Positions 17,387 to 27,483 of a DNA stretch of 45,422 nt are shown in pieces. Source of the DNA: Lentisphaerae bacterium ADurb.Bin242 (GTDB taxonomy: Bacteria; Verrucomicrobiota; Lentisphaeria; Victivallales; UBA1829); the NCBI GenBank assembly GCA_002069785.1, contig MWCA01000048.1:1-45422 (forward strand), in the 5' to 3' direction. The first letter of the stretch is position 1, and every line of letters begins with the position of its first letter. The notes beneath the pieces are model-generated. The model had not been told where the DNA came from. It made no database searches and was given only the letters and a program-made list of their open reading frames with translations. The position numbers were made by a program, and so were the translations under genes.

Positions 17387-17394
17387 GGTGAATC

Positions 17395-17478
17395 TTCTTT
17401 ACTTTTCCCGACGGAAGACTTTGCGGAAAAGATACGGATCACGGACCGGGTCAGTTCTTCTGTTTTTGGGCCGGTCCC
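17395..17478 (-). pseudogene. Displaced remnant of the coaB 3' end
   Basis: Leftward translation gives GTGPKTEELTRSVIRIFSAK followed by SS, which matches the C-terminus of the intact CoaB at 18663-19313 (GTGKKTELARTVIRVFSAK followed by S). The match is also clear in DNA, about 35 of 42 bases in the core, and runs past the coaB stop: the AAAAGTAAA around it is still present but one base out of frame. It has no start and is not part of a recognisable gene. The acyltransferase gene lies between the two copies. Confidence 0.75.
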
Positions 17479-17501
17479 GTCCGTTTTTCTGAACGCTGAT
17501 T

Positions 17502-18647
17502 TCAGGATGCCTCGCGTTCGGTGGAAAGAAACCGGATGCACCGCTTCCATCCATATCCCAGCAGCGCGAAAAGCAGAGGAAACGCAGTAGCGAAAACCAG
17601 TGCGAAGATACTGAAAAAGAGTCTTTCCGTGAAGGTTTCGACGGATATGCACTGGAGCAAAACCAGCAGAACCCCGATCGCCAGCATGTGATACAGAAAA
17701 ATCAGCAGGGAATGCTTTCCGCAAAATTGTACCGGCAGAATCAGGACGTCGAATAACGTGGAAACCGGACGCGTATACTTCCAGAGACGGGTAAAATCAA
17801 TCAGTTTGAACAGCAGCAGAGTTCCCCAGAAAATCATGAACGTATACAGAAAAATATACAGCCCCGGAGGATTCACCGCCAACCCCAGTCCATAGGACTT
17901 GTAAAAGTCGGCCCTCCAGAAAAGATTGGCCAGAATATACAGCGGAATGAACGCGCCCGCAAGAAGAAGGACCGCCGGCAGGCTTTCCAGCACAACCCGG
18001 AACCGGCAGAAAAGAAACCCCAACGCGAAAAAGATCAGGAAAAAGCCGCCGAAAAGATGCTTGCCGCCTCCGTGCAAAGGAAGCATTTCCGTATAGAAAT
18101 TGCTCCAGGCCCCGATGGCGACCACCGCTGCGAATGCGGCGGGAATGACAATCCAGTCGGCCTTGTGACGCACGCAGAAAGCCCAATACAGCAGCGGCGA
18201 AATCAGCATCAGCTGCAGAAAAAAGGCTATAAAATAAAAGGGCGGCGACACGGTAAAATAAAACAAACTGCGTAGGTATGCCTGAAAATCAAAACGCCCT
18301 CCCAGCTGACAAAACAGATAAACCGCCGTGGCGACCGCATAAGGAACAACGATATGCGGCATCCGGCGGAAAGCTCCCTTGATTCCGGCGTCCTGATGCC
18401 GGTCGTAGGAGAGCGCCGCGGTAATGCCCGCAAGGAAAACAAACATGGAAACACTGAAAAAAGTAAGCGGCTGAATGGACGAAGCCACAATCCGGTTCTC
18501 CAGACTGTAGCAGAGATGGTCGATCACTACCGCGATCATGGATACGCCTTTCAGGAAGTCGAGCCACACGATTCTTCCGGAAAGCTCTTCCGCACTCGGG
18601 AAAACAATGTTTTTCCAGGTTATTGTTCCGGGATTCGACAGTGCCAT
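17502..18647 (-). CDS. Acyltransferase 3 family membrane protein
   Basis: A 381-residue integral membrane protein with about ten hydrophobic spans. The N-terminal RIVWLDFLKGVSMIAVVIDH matches the first helix of the acyltransferase-3 (OafA/WecH-like) family, with the conserved His at the end of it. Members move acetyl or other acyl groups onto sugars of surface glycans across the inner membrane. The ATG at 18647 is chosen since AGGA lies about 10 bases upstream; an in-frame TTG at 18653 is possible. The start is 15 bases after the coaB stop, so the two are cotranscribed, yet no metabolic link is known. It is bracketed by two copies of the coaB 3' end. Confidence 0.8.
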   Translation of the reverse strand: MALSNPGTITWKNIVFPSAEELSGRIVWLDFLKGVSMIAVVIDHLCYSLENRIVASSIQPLTFFSVSMFVFLAGITAALSYDRHQDAGIKGAFRRMPHIVVPYAVATAVYLFCQLGGRFDFQAYLRSLFYFTVSPPFYFIAFFLQLMLISPLLYWAFCVRHKADWIVIPAAFAAVVAIGAWSNFYTEMLPLHGGGKHLFGGFFLIFFALGFLFCRFRVVLESLPAVLLLAGAFIPLYILANLFWRADFYKSYGLGLAVNPPGLYIFLYTFMIFWGTLLLFKLIDFTRLWKYTRPVSTLFDVLILPVQFCGKHSLLIFLYHMLAIGVLLVLLQCISVETFTERLFFSIFALVFATAFPLLFALLGYGWKRCIRFLSTEREAS

Positions 18648-18662
18648 GATCAACAGGTCCTT

Positions 18663-19313
18663 TTACTTTTTTTCGGAGGCGGATTTTGCCGAAAAGACAC
18701 GGATCACCGTCCGGGCCAGCTCGGTCTTCTTTCCGGTGCCCAGATCGATCACCTCTCCGGCGGCGGAATAGAGTTTAAGACGGTTGGTATCGGAGGCAAA
18801 ACCGCTGTCCGGCACACCGACCTGATTGGCTGCGATCCAGTCGAAATTTTTCATTCTGAGTTTTTTCAGCGCATTCTGCTCGATGTCCTCCGTTTCTGCG
18901 GCGAATCCGGCCAGGATCTGATCGGGCCGCTTCATTTTTCCGAGGGAAAGCGCAATGTCCTCCGTCCGTTCGAGTTCAATGGACAGGTCGCCTTCCTGCT
19001 TTTTGAGCTTGGACGCGGAATAGTTCTTCGGACAGTAATCCGCCACCGCCGCGCAGAGAATGGTCACCTCGGCGTCGGGAAAAGCCTGTTTCATAGCCTC
19101 GGCCATTTCCGCCGCAGTCTCGACTTGGACAAAAGCCGCCAGTCCCCGCGGAGGCACAAGAGCAACCGGACCCGAAACCAGAGTGACTTCGTGTCCGGCC
19201 TCGACCGCGGCCGCGGCAAGGGCATATCCCATTTTTCCGGTGGACCGGTTGGTCAGAAACCGCACAGGGTCGATACTTTCCCGGGTCGGCCCGGCATTGA
19301 TCAGAAGCTTCAT
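18663..19313 (-). CDS. coaB: Stand-alone phosphopantothenate-cysteine ligase (CoaB domain)
   Basis: 216 residues equal to the CoaB half of bifunctional CoaBC (Dfp). It joins 4'-phosphopantothenate and cysteine in coenzyme A synthesis. Motifs in order: INAGPTRESIDPVRF, NRSTGKMGYALA, LVSGPVAL, CAAVADYCPK, the KLKK loop, GFAAETED and WIAANQVG. The CoaC decarboxylase half is absent, so it must be encoded elsewhere. The start overlaps the nadK stop by four bases (19310-19313), placing it downstream in the helicase-methyltransferase-nadK-coaB run. A decayed copy of its last 20 codons lies at 17395-17478. Confidence 0.9.
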   Translation of the reverse strand: MKLLINAGPTRESIDPVRFLTNRSTGKMGYALAAAAVEAGHEVTLVSGPVALVPPRGLAAFVQVETAAEMAEAMKQAFPDAEVTILCAAVADYCPKNYSASKLKKQEGDLSIELERTEDIALSLGKMKRPDQILAGFAAETEDIEQNALKKLRMKNFDWIAANQVGVPDSGFASDTNRLKLYSAAGEVIDLGTGKKTELARTVIRVFSAKSASEKK

Positions 19314-20068
19314 AAAAGAGTATCTCCGAGGCCGATGGCCCGCTGTTCACGGCGGATTCTCCGGCACTCCGGACACATGAACACGTCCAGGCCGAGAACC
19401 TGCGCCGTCTTGTCGGATTTCCGGATGGTGATGACGTCTCCCTCCCGCAGAGGGGTGATGTCGGGCGAATTGTCGAAGACCAGCTCGGAAGGCCCGCGCA
19501 GAATCCGGACCTTGATGACCGAATCTTCCTGAAGCACCAGGTGGTTGAGCAGTTCGGTGCTGTTGCTGAAGGCAATCCCGATCCCGACGCGGAAGCTGCC
19601 GTGCGTGATGCTGCGGTAGTAGGCCGTGCTGCCGTGGACCGTGGCTACGCCGACGCCGTCGCCGACCACTTCCCGCGCATAAATATCGTCGTCGATCTTG
19701 ACCTGATAGCGGAGCGCGCTCACGTTGTTGGTGTTGTGAATGAAAATGTCATTGATCGCATAGTGCTGAACAACGCCAACGGTCCCGACCAGCTTCATCA
19801 GGGAAGTCTCTTTGAGTTTCCCTCCGAGAAGGGCGTCGATCTGCCATTCCAGCGAATGCTTCGGACAATACGGCGCCGTTTCCCGGTCGCGGACCGGCAT
19901 CTTGAGCCGGCCCGGATGGACCAGCTCGGAGCCGAGCATGGCGCCGTCCCCGCCGTAGCTGATCAGGAGGTCGAAATCGTTGCTTTCATGCCGGACCAGG
20001 GCCACTCCCTTTTCCCGAAGTATTTTCTCGACGGCATCGGATTTTTTTCCGTACAGGGCAATTTTCAT
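19310..20068 (-). CDS. nadK: NAD kinase, divergent
   Basis: 252 residues. It matches the NAD(H) kinase family, which makes NADP(H) by phosphorylating NAD: YGGDGAMLGSE (38-48) at the nucleotide-binding loop, NDIFIHN, and GDGVGVATVHGSTAYYRSI as the GSTAY substrate motif. In most NAD kinases the first motif reads GGDGT; here Thr is replaced by Ala. The C-terminus carries an unusual cysteine pair, FMCPECRR, and a basic tail. The ATG at 20068 has GGGAG about 10 bases upstream and overlaps the methyltransferase stop by four bases; the longer frame above it is the other gene's shadow. Confidence 0.85.
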   Translation of the reverse strand: MKIALYGKKSDAVEKILREKGVALVRHESNDFDLLISYGGDGAMLGSELVHPGRLKMPVRDRETAPYCPKHSLEWQIDALLGGKLKETSLMKLVGTVGVVQHYAINDIFIHNTNNVSALRYQVKIDDDIYAREVVGDGVGVATVHGSTAYYRSITHGSFRVGIGIAFSNSTELLNHLVLQEDSVIKVRILRGPSELVFDNSPDITPLREGDVITIRKSDKTAQVLGLDVFMCPECRRIRREQRAIGLGDTLL

Positions 20069-20559
20069 GATAAGCGACTCCCATATTGATATTTGCCGAT
20101 AATCGAATAAAGAACCGCGGCGGCGCAATTTCCGACGTTGACCGAAGTCTTGGACCCGGCCATGGGAAGCGAAACGATCGCATCGCATTCGTCAAGGACC
20201 TCCGGTGCGACGCCGAGCGCCTCGTTGCCCAGAACCAGCGCCAGCGGGAAACGGAACTCGTGATCCCAGACCCATCCGGCCCGCGGATCCACTTCCACCG
20301 CCACGACCGAACAGCCTTCCGTCCGGAGCGCCCGGACCGCGTCGACGGTATGCTTGAACATGCGGCATTTGACCATCTCCTCCGCGCCCATCGCGGTCTT
20401 CGCCAGCTTGGGGTGCGGCGGCGCGGGCGTATACCCGCAACAGACGATCTCCCGCACGCCGACCGCGTCGGCCAGGCGGAAAATATTGCCTGTATTGAAC
20501 GCGCTCCTCAGACGGTCCAGCACCAGTGTGATCTCAGGATGAAACGCGGGTCCGCTCAT
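20065..20559 (-). CDS. SpoU/TrmH-family RNA 2'-O-methyltransferase
   Basis: 164 residues, the size of a minimal SPOUT catalytic domain without an RNA-binding extension. All three family motifs are present: LDRLRSAFNTGNIFRLADA (about 14-32), LALVLGNEALGV (about 105-116) and VSLPMAGSKTSVNVGNCAAA (about 128-147), which form the knotted S-adenosylmethionine site. Substrate could be tRNA (TrmH/TrmL-like) or rRNA; the short length is closer to TrmL but the sequence does not decide. Its AAAGGGGG ribosome binding site lies at the end of the helicase gene, 10 bases after that gene's stop, so it is translated from the helicase transcript. Confidence 0.85.
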   Translation of the reverse strand: MSGPAFHPEITLVLDRLRSAFNTGNIFRLADAVGVREIVCCGYTPAPPHPKLAKTAMGAEEMVKCRMFKHTVDAVRALRTEGCSVVAVEVDPRAGWVWDHEFRFPLALVLGNEALGVAPEVLDECDAIVSLPMAGSKTSVNVGNCAAAVLYSIIGKYQYGSRLS

Positions 20560-20569
20560 GACGCCCCCT

Positions 20570-22195
20570 TTATCGGGAACCCGGCCGGGAAGAGGAACCG
20601 CCGGAACGCCGCGGATACGGCCGGTTTCCTCTGCGGCCGGAGGAAGACCCGCTCCGGGGCGCCCGTTTGCGCACCGGATTGACCTTTTCCGGCAGAACCA
20701 GCATTTCGTCTTCCGGCAGAACGGTCTTGATCTTGATATGGGCGTATTCCTCGATCTGCGGCATCACATAGGCGCCGTATTCACAAACAAAACTGATGGA
20801 TTTTCCGGTGACGCCGGCGCGTCCGGTCCGCCCGATGCGGTGAACGTAGTCCTCGGCATGGTCCGGAAGATCGTAATTGATGACGTGGGAGATTCCGGCG
20901 ATGTGGATTCCCCGCGCGGCCACGTCGGTGGCGACCACCACCTTGATCTCGCCACTCTTGAAACGCTCCAGGATATTGAGTCTTTTGGCCTGCGGAATAT
21001 CCCCGGAAAGCAGTTCCGCCTGGACTCCGTATTCGTAAAGACGTTCCACCAGTTCGGCGTTGCGCTCTTTCCAGTTCCCGAAAATGATCATCCGCTCGAA
21101 GGGTTCGTTGCGGAGAAGCCACAGAAGGAACGCCAGTTTCTGGTGGCGCATCACCGCATAGAAACGCTGGTCGATGAGCTCGGTCACCACGTGTTCCTTT
21201 TCCGCTTCGAAGGAAGCCGGATTCACCAGCCAGCGGTCGACCAGGCGCAGGACTTCCGGTTCAAGCGTGGCGCTGAAAAGCATGGTCTGGCGCTTGCCCG
21301 CGGGCGGAAGCTTGGCGACGATCCGGCGGACGTCCGGGATGAATCCCATGTCCAGCATCCGGTCCGCCTCGTCGATCACCAGGATCTCCACGGCGGAAAG
21401 GTCGAGATGCCCGCTGCGGGAATAGTCGATAATGCGGCCGGGCGTGCCGACAAGAATATCGATGGGTTCGGCAAGCGAGTTGCGCTGTCCCTGATGATCC
21501 ATTCCGCCGAAAATGACCAGATTGTTCAACCCGGTAAACTTGCCGAGGACAAGCGCATCATTGTAAATCTGGATGGCCAGTTCGCGCGTGGGGGAAAGGA
21601 CCAGCATCCGGCAGGAGCCGTTTTTCCGCTGCGCCGGATCGAGCGGATGAAGGAGAAGGCGTGTCATGGAAGATGCCAGGAACGCGGCGGTCTTGCCGGT
21701 TCCCGTCTGGGCTTTGCCCGTCAGATCCCGCCCTTCCAGAGCGACGGGCAGGCACTGTTCCTGAATCGGGGTGCAGTAATGAAAGGAGAGCGCCTGAATG
21801 CCGGCCAGGACTTCCCTGGCAATCGGCAGATCGGTGAACCGGGTTTTCCCTTCTTCTTTCGGCGGAGGCACGATTTCCGGCATGGGAGGCAGGGCCGTCC
21901 GGACTTTTTTCGGACGGACGTCCGGGCGTTTCGCCGCCGGCGGGCGTTCCCCCTTCACGGACCGGGGCTCCGGTCTCCGGCCGCGGGAAGACGGCGCTTC
22001 TTCGGTTTTCGGATTGCGGGAAATCTGTCTTGCGGACCGCTTGGATACAGCCGCAACGGTTTTGCGTTTCGGCTCGCTTTCGGAAGAGGAGACGGGCGCG
22101 GATGAACCGAAAATGGATTTTTTCAGCAGGCGGAGCCTGGCCCGGAGGCGGAGGCGGAATACGCGGTTCTGATTTTTCTGAGTTTGTTTCAGCAC
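20570..22195 (-). CDS. DEAD-box RNA helicase (RhlE/RhlB-like)
   Basis: 541 residues. A basic, Pro/Ser-rich N-terminal region of about 110 residues precedes the two RecA-like domains, with AQTGTGKT, PTRELA, TPGR, DEAD (in VIDEADRMLDMGF), SAT and HRIGRTGR in order; the tail after residue 510 is rich in Arg, Gly and Ser. Such proteins unwind structured RNA in ribosome assembly or mRNA decay. The start is the least certain part: the only in-frame choice near the promoter is a GTG at 22195 without a ribosome binding site, and the first internal ATG is near residue 104, just before the helicase core. A stop near 22226 limits the upstream side. Confidence 0.85.
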   Translation of the reverse strand: MLKQTQKNQNRVFRLRLRARLRLLKKSIFGSSAPVSSSESEPKRKTVAAVSKRSARQISRNPKTEEAPSSRGRRPEPRSVKGERPPAAKRPDVRPKKVRTALPPMPEIVPPPKEEGKTRFTDLPIAREVLAGIQALSFHYCTPIQEQCLPVALEGRDLTGKAQTGTGKTAAFLASSMTRLLLHPLDPAQRKNGSCRMLVLSPTRELAIQIYNDALVLGKFTGLNNLVIFGGMDHQGQRNSLAEPIDILVGTPGRIIDYSRSGHLDLSAVEILVIDEADRMLDMGFIPDVRRIVAKLPPAGKRQTMLFSATLEPEVLRLVDRWLVNPASFEAEKEHVVTELIDQRFYAVMRHQKLAFLLWLLRNEPFERMIIFGNWKERNAELVERLYEYGVQAELLSGDIPQAKRLNILERFKSGEIKVVVATDVAARGIHIAGISHVINYDLPDHAEDYVHRIGRTGRAGVTGKSISFVCEYGAYVMPQIEEYAHIKIKTVLPEDEMLVLPEKVNPVRKRAPRSGSSSGRRGNRPYPRRSGGSSSRPGSR

Positions 22196-22256
22196 AGCAG
22201 TTACAACGGTTTTCTTGGGTTGATTTTAGTTGAATTTTGAAATTACACGGAACTTT

Positions 22257-22285
22257 AAAATACATCCTCGCGGACAAGATTACAA
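22257..22285 (-). promoter_or_regulatory. Promoter of the DEAD-box helicase operon
   Basis: Leftward TTGTAA (22285-22280) and TATTTT (22262-22257) with a 17-base spacer. The resulting leader of about 55 bases is AT-rich and lacks a Shine-Dalgarno site. Confidence 0.5.
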
Positions 22286-22351
22286 GTCCCGGCGGAATTT
22301 ATGCCCGATAAAACAGGATTTCCCCGGGGCGCCCTTGAAAAAAAACGGTGT

Positions 22352-22387
22352 AAAAAAGAGTATGGTGCCGGTCATTTGACCCGCACC
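22352..22387 (-). terminator. Intrinsic terminator after the DNA methyltransferase gene
   Basis: Leftward, an 11-bp stem with one mismatch (22387-22377 with 22374-22364) closes a 2-base gap and is followed by a T run (A tract 22352-22357). It starts 11 bases past the methyltransferase stop. Confidence 0.8.
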
Positions 22388-22397
22388 CGCCGCGGAC

Positions 22398-23348
22398 TTA
22401 TCCGGACGATTTGCGGGATTGCATGGTCAGGGTGTTGCGTTCCCAGAATACGCCGTCGTGATATCCCTGAATCGACGGATTGGTTTCCGCCAGCGCAAGG
22501 CGCTTGAGCGCCCAGCAGACATATTCTTTGTTCAATTCGACTCCGCAGAAGCGGCGTCCGAGCTTTTTCGCGGCGACGCAGCTGGTCCCGGAACCGGCAA
22601 ACGGATCGAAGACCATTCCGCCCTCCGGACAGCTTGCCAAGATCAGTTTCGCCATGAGCTTTTCCGGTTTCTGCGTGGGGTGATCGGTATTTTCCGGCAT
22701 GGACCAGTAGGGAATGGAAATATCGTCCCAGAAATTGGATGGATGCGTGAGACGGAAAGCTCCGTCGGAGGTCTGCTCCCAGTCTTTCGGACGCCCGTCT
22801 TTCTTATAAGGAGCAATTACGCGGCGTCTCATCTTGACGGCGCCCACGTTGAAATAATAGGACTTTCCGACCGTACCGAACCAGATGTCTTCCAACCCGT
22901 TCTTCCAGTTGGACTTCGCTCCCCGCCCCTTTTCCCTCTGCCAAGTGATGCGGCTGCGGACCGTCAGATGCTTTTTCATGATCCCGTAGAGCGCCGCGGA
23001 AGACTGCCAGTCGCCGCACAAATACACGGAAGCGTCCGGTTTGAGAAGACGCATCAGGCGCGGGAACCAGCTTTCCAGATAGTCCGCATAGGCGGAATCG
23101 CTTTTCCGGGCAAACTGGAAACCGTTGAAATTCTTGTCCAGATTGTAAGGCGGATCGAGGATCATGAGGTCGGCGAACGCATCCGGAAAGAAATCAAGGA
23201 CCCGGAGAAGATCTTCTTGAAAAATCCGTCCGGACGTCTCGTCCGGTGAAAGCGGAGAGGAAACACGGGCGATCCGCTTCGAGAACAAAGTCCGTTCGCT
23301 CGCGCTCAGGCGAAGCGTCCGGTTGTTCAAAGCGCACTTGCCGTCCAT
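22398..23348 (-). CDS. Orphan beta-class DNA methyltransferase (N6-adenine or N4-cytosine)
   Basis: 316 residues. The catalytic motif LDPPYNLDK (DPPY at 65-68) comes before the S-adenosylmethionine motif FDPFAGSGT (247-255), with a target-recognition stretch between; this order defines the beta class, as in CcrM and HinfI methyltransferases. THPSNFWDDI and HPTQKPEKL are further family landmarks. DPPY favours adenine as target, but N4-cytosine is not excluded. No restriction endonuclease lies nearby, so it is either solitary (epigenetic) or part of a split system. A good AGAGG site precedes the ATG, and a strong terminator separates it from groEL upstream. The recognition sequence cannot be read from the protein here. 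Confidence 0.88.
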   Translation of the reverse strand: MDGKCALNNRTLRLSASERTLFSKRIARVSSPLSPDETSGRIFQEDLLRVLDFFPDAFADLMILDPPYNLDKNFNGFQFARKSDSAYADYLESWFPRLMRLLKPDASVYLCGDWQSSAALYGIMKKHLTVRSRITWQREKGRGAKSNWKNGLEDIWFGTVGKSYYFNVGAVKMRRRVIAPYKKDGRPKDWEQTSDGAFRLTHPSNFWDDISIPYWSMPENTDHPTQKPEKLMAKLILASCPEGGMVFDPFAGSGTSCVAAKKLGRRFCGVELNKEYVCWALKRLALAETNPSIQGYHDGVFWERNTLTMQSRKSSG

Positions 23349-23368
23349 GTTCCTCTCCCCGTTTCGTG

Positions 23369-23395
23369 AAAAAAAGGCGGCATTGCTGCCGCCTT
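23369..23395 (-). terminator. Intrinsic terminator after groEL
   Basis: A perfect 9-bp stem (23395-23387 with 23382-23374) with a 4-base loop, followed leftward by seven T residues (A tract 23369-23375). It closes the dnaK-groES-groEL block. Confidence 0.92.
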
Positions 23396-23421
23396 CGCAC
23401 AGGTTCTGTATCCGGGGTGGA

Positions 23422-25068
<1,647 letters not shown>

Positions 25069-25123
25069 GATAAAAATATCTCCTGTTAAAATTTAGTTGA
25101 GGGGGTTCAACCGGAAAAACGTC

Positions 25124-25420
25124 TCAGTCGATCACCGCAAGGATGTCGCCGGCGCTGAGGATCTTGTATTCCTTGTCGTTGTATTTGACTTCGGTTCCAC
25201 CGTACTTGCTGGTGAGAACAACATCCCCGACCTTGACATCAAACGGAATCTTTTTCCCGTTATCGTCGAGCTTGCCGGTTCCGAGGGCGATCACAGTCGC
25301 TTCCAGGGGCTTTTCCTTGGCAGTATCGGGAATCACGATTCCGCCCTTGATTTGTTCGGATTCCTGTTTCTGCTCAACGAGCACCCTGTCGCCGAGAGGA
25401 CGAATGTTGATTTTGCTCAT
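25124..25420 (-). CDS. groES: Co-chaperonin GroES
   Basis: A 98-residue GroES with [14 protein letters not shown] at the start, a mobile loop with [11 protein letters not shown] (GroEL contact) and [13 protein letters not shown] near the end. It caps the GroEL cavity. AAGGAG is 9-10 bases before the ATG. It lies between dnaK (98-base gap holding the dnaK terminator) and groEL, on the same strand. The gap upstream carries no CIRCE repeat. Confidence 0.98.
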   Translation of the reverse strand: MSKINIRPLGDRVLVEQKQESEQIKGGIVIPDTAKEKPLEATVIALGTGKLDDNGKKIPFDVKVGDVVLTSKYGGTEVKYNDKEYKILSAGDILAVID

Positions 25421-25464
25421 TTTCTTTTTCTCCTTGTTTTATATGGGGTTGTAAGGTTCAATAC

Positions 25465-25500
25465 AAAAAAGAGCATCCGGGGAACCGAATTTCTCCGGAT
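25465..25500 (-). terminator. Intrinsic terminator after dnaK
   Basis: Leftward, a 10-bp stem with one G-U pair (25500-25491 with 25484-25475) and a 6-base loop is followed by a T run (A tract 25465-25470). It should separate dnaK from groES, at least in part. Confidence 0.8.
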
Positions 25501-25518
25501 ACTGTTTTCTTCCTGTTT

Positions 25519-27435
25519 TTACTTTTCATCATCCACGATTTCGGCGTCGACCACATCGCCGTCTTTCGCCTGCTGCTTCTGGCCGCCGGCCTGCTGATCG
25601 CCCGCCGCGTGCGGAGCGCCCTGGGCGCCGGCCTGCTGCTGATGGGCATAGACTTCCTGGCCGATCTTCATCAGATGCTCTTCCAGCTGCTGCATGGTGG
25701 ACTTCATGCCTTCCGTATCGTTGGCGTCCAGCTGCTTCTTGAGCTGGTCGAGTTTCTCGCGGACGGGCTGTTTGACCGCATCGGAAATCTTGTCGCCATA
25801 CTCCTTGAGCTGTTTTTCAGACTGATAGAGCATGGAATCCGCGCGGTTCCGGACTTCGATCTTCTCCTTGGCGGCTTTGTCTTCCGCCTCATGAGCCTTG
25901 GCGTCGTTGACCATCTTGTTGATTTCCGATTCGGACAATCCGCTTCCGGCGGTGATGGTGATCTTCTGCTCCTTGCCGGTCCCGAGGTCCTTGGCCGTCA
26001 CGTTCAGAATGCCGTTGGCGTCGATGTCGAAAGTGACTTCGATCTGCGGAATTCCGCGCGGGGCGGGCGCAATGCCGTCGAGACGGAACCGGCCGATGGA
26101 CTTGTTGTCGGACGCCATGTTGCGCTCTCCCTGGAGCACGTGGATGTCCACCGACGGCTGATTGTCGGCCGCCGTCGAAAAGACCTCGCTCTTGCGGGTC
26201 GGGATCGTGGTATTGCGTTCGATCAGACGGGTGGTCACGCCGCCGAGAGTTTCGATGCCGAGCGACAGCGGAGTAACGTCCAGAAGGACCACGTCGCTGA
26301 CCTGGCCTCCGAGCACGCCGCCCTGAATGGCCGCGCCCGCGGCGACGACTTCATCCGGGTTGACGCCCTTGTGCGGGTCTTTGCTGAAGATCCGTCCGGC
26401 GACTTCCTGGACTTTCGGCATACGGGTCATGCCGCCGACCAGGATCACTTCATCGATCTTGGACTTGCTCACGCCGGAGTCCTTGACGCAGGCTTCGCAC
26501 GGAGGCACGGAGCGCTCGATCAGGGGATCGCAAAGCGTTTCGAGTTTCGCGCGGGTCAGCGTCGCCTGGAGATGGAGCGGTCCGCTCTGATTCATGGTGA
26601 TGAACGGCAGATTGATGTCGGAACTCATGCTGGAGGAAAGTTCGATCTTGGCCTTTTCGCCGGCTTCCTTCAAGCGCTGGAGCGCCTGGGGATCGTTGCG
26701 GAGGTCCACGCCGTTTTCCTTTTTGAATTCATCCGCGAGCCAGTCGATGATGATGCGGTCGAAGTCATCGCCGCCGAGGTGGGTGTCGCCGTTGGTGGCC
26801 TTCACCTCGAAGACGCCGTCGCCGATTTCGAGAATGGAGATATCGAAGGTTCCGCCGCCGAGGTCATACACCGCGATGGTTTCATCTTTCTTTTTGTCCA
26901 GCCCATAGGCGAGGGAAGCCGCGGTGGGTTCGTTGATGATCCGCTTGACTTCGAGTCCGGCGATGCGCCCGGCATCCTTGGTGGCCTGCCGCTGCGTATC
27001 GTTGAAGTAGGCGGGAACCGTGATGACCGCTTCGGTAACCTTTTCGCCGAGATAGGCTTCGGCGTCCGCTTTCAGCTTCTGGAGGATCATGGCGGAGATT
27101 TCCTGCGGGGAGTAGGTCTTGTCCATCACCTTGATGTTGGCGTTTCCGTCGCGGCCTTCGACCACTTCATAAGGAACGCGTTCGATCTCCTGCTTGACTT
27201 CGGAAAACTTTCTGCCCATGAATCTCTTGATGGAGAAAATGGTATTTTTCGGGTTGGTGACCGCCTGACGCTTGGCGGTCTGGCCGACAAGGCGCTCGCC
27301 CGTTTTCGTAAATGCGACAATGGACGGAGTGGTGTTGGCGCCTTCCGCGTTCGGAATGATTTTGAACGTGCTTCCTTCCATCACGGCCATACAGCTGTTT
27401 GTGGTTCCAAGGTCTATTCCAAGAATTTTTCCCAT
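25519..27435 (-). CDS. dnaK: Chaperone DnaK (Hsp70)
   Basis: A 638-residue DnaK with [13 protein letters not shown] at the start, [13 protein letters not shown] and [11 protein letters not shown] in the ATPase domain, a substrate-binding domain with [14 protein letters not shown], and a C-terminal lid with a Gln/Gly/Ala-rich tail ending DAEIVDDEK. Length matches E. coli (638). A small oddity is the [13 protein letters not shown] stretch in subdomain IIB, where most DnaK proteins have LEPVKKALADAG-like sequence, giving a local cysteine pair. dnaJ, grpE and hrcA are not adjacent; instead groES and groEL follow. Upstream lies a -24/-12 type promoter and an iteron cluster. Confidence 0.98.
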   Translation of the reverse strand: MGKILGIDLGTTNSCMAVMEGSTFKIIPNAEGANTTPSIVAFTKTGERLVGQTAKRQAVTNPKNTIFSIKRFMGRKFSEVKQEIERVPYEVVEGRDGNANIKVMDKTYSPQEISAMILQKLKADAEAYLGEKVTEAVITVPAYFNDTQRQATKDAGRIAGLEVKRIINEPTAASLAYGLDKKKDETIAVYDLGGGTFDISILEIGDGVFEVKATNGDTHLGGDDFDRIIIDWLADEFKKENGVDLRNDPQALQRLKEAGEKAKIELSSSMSSDINLPFITMNQSGPLHLQATLTRAKLETLCDPLIERSVPPCEACVKDSGVSKSKIDEVILVGGMTRMPKVQEVAGRIFSKDPHKGVNPDEVVAAGAAIQGGVLGGQVSDVVLLDVTPLSLGIETLGGVTTRLIERNTTIPTRKSEVFSTAADNQPSVDIHVLQGERNMASDNKSIGRFRLDGIAPAPRGIPQIEVTFDIDANGILNVTAKDLGTGKEQKITITAGSGLSESEINKMVNDAKAHEAEDKAAKEKIEVRNRADSMLYQSEKQLKEYGDKISDAVKQPVREKLDQLKKQLDANDTEGMKSTMQQLEEHLMKIGQEVYAHQQQAGAQGAPHAAGDQQAGGQKQQAKDGDVVDAEIVDDEK

Positions 27436-27483
27436 GATGCTTCCCTTTCCTGATAGGTTTTTTCATTCATGCTTTCCGTAAAC

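Noticed and set aside
25440..25448. CCCCATATA on the minus strand upstream of groES, like a sigma32 -10 box
   Set aside because: The implied transcript start would fall inside the groES ribosome binding site (25430-25435), and no fitting -35 box lies upstream at the right distance.
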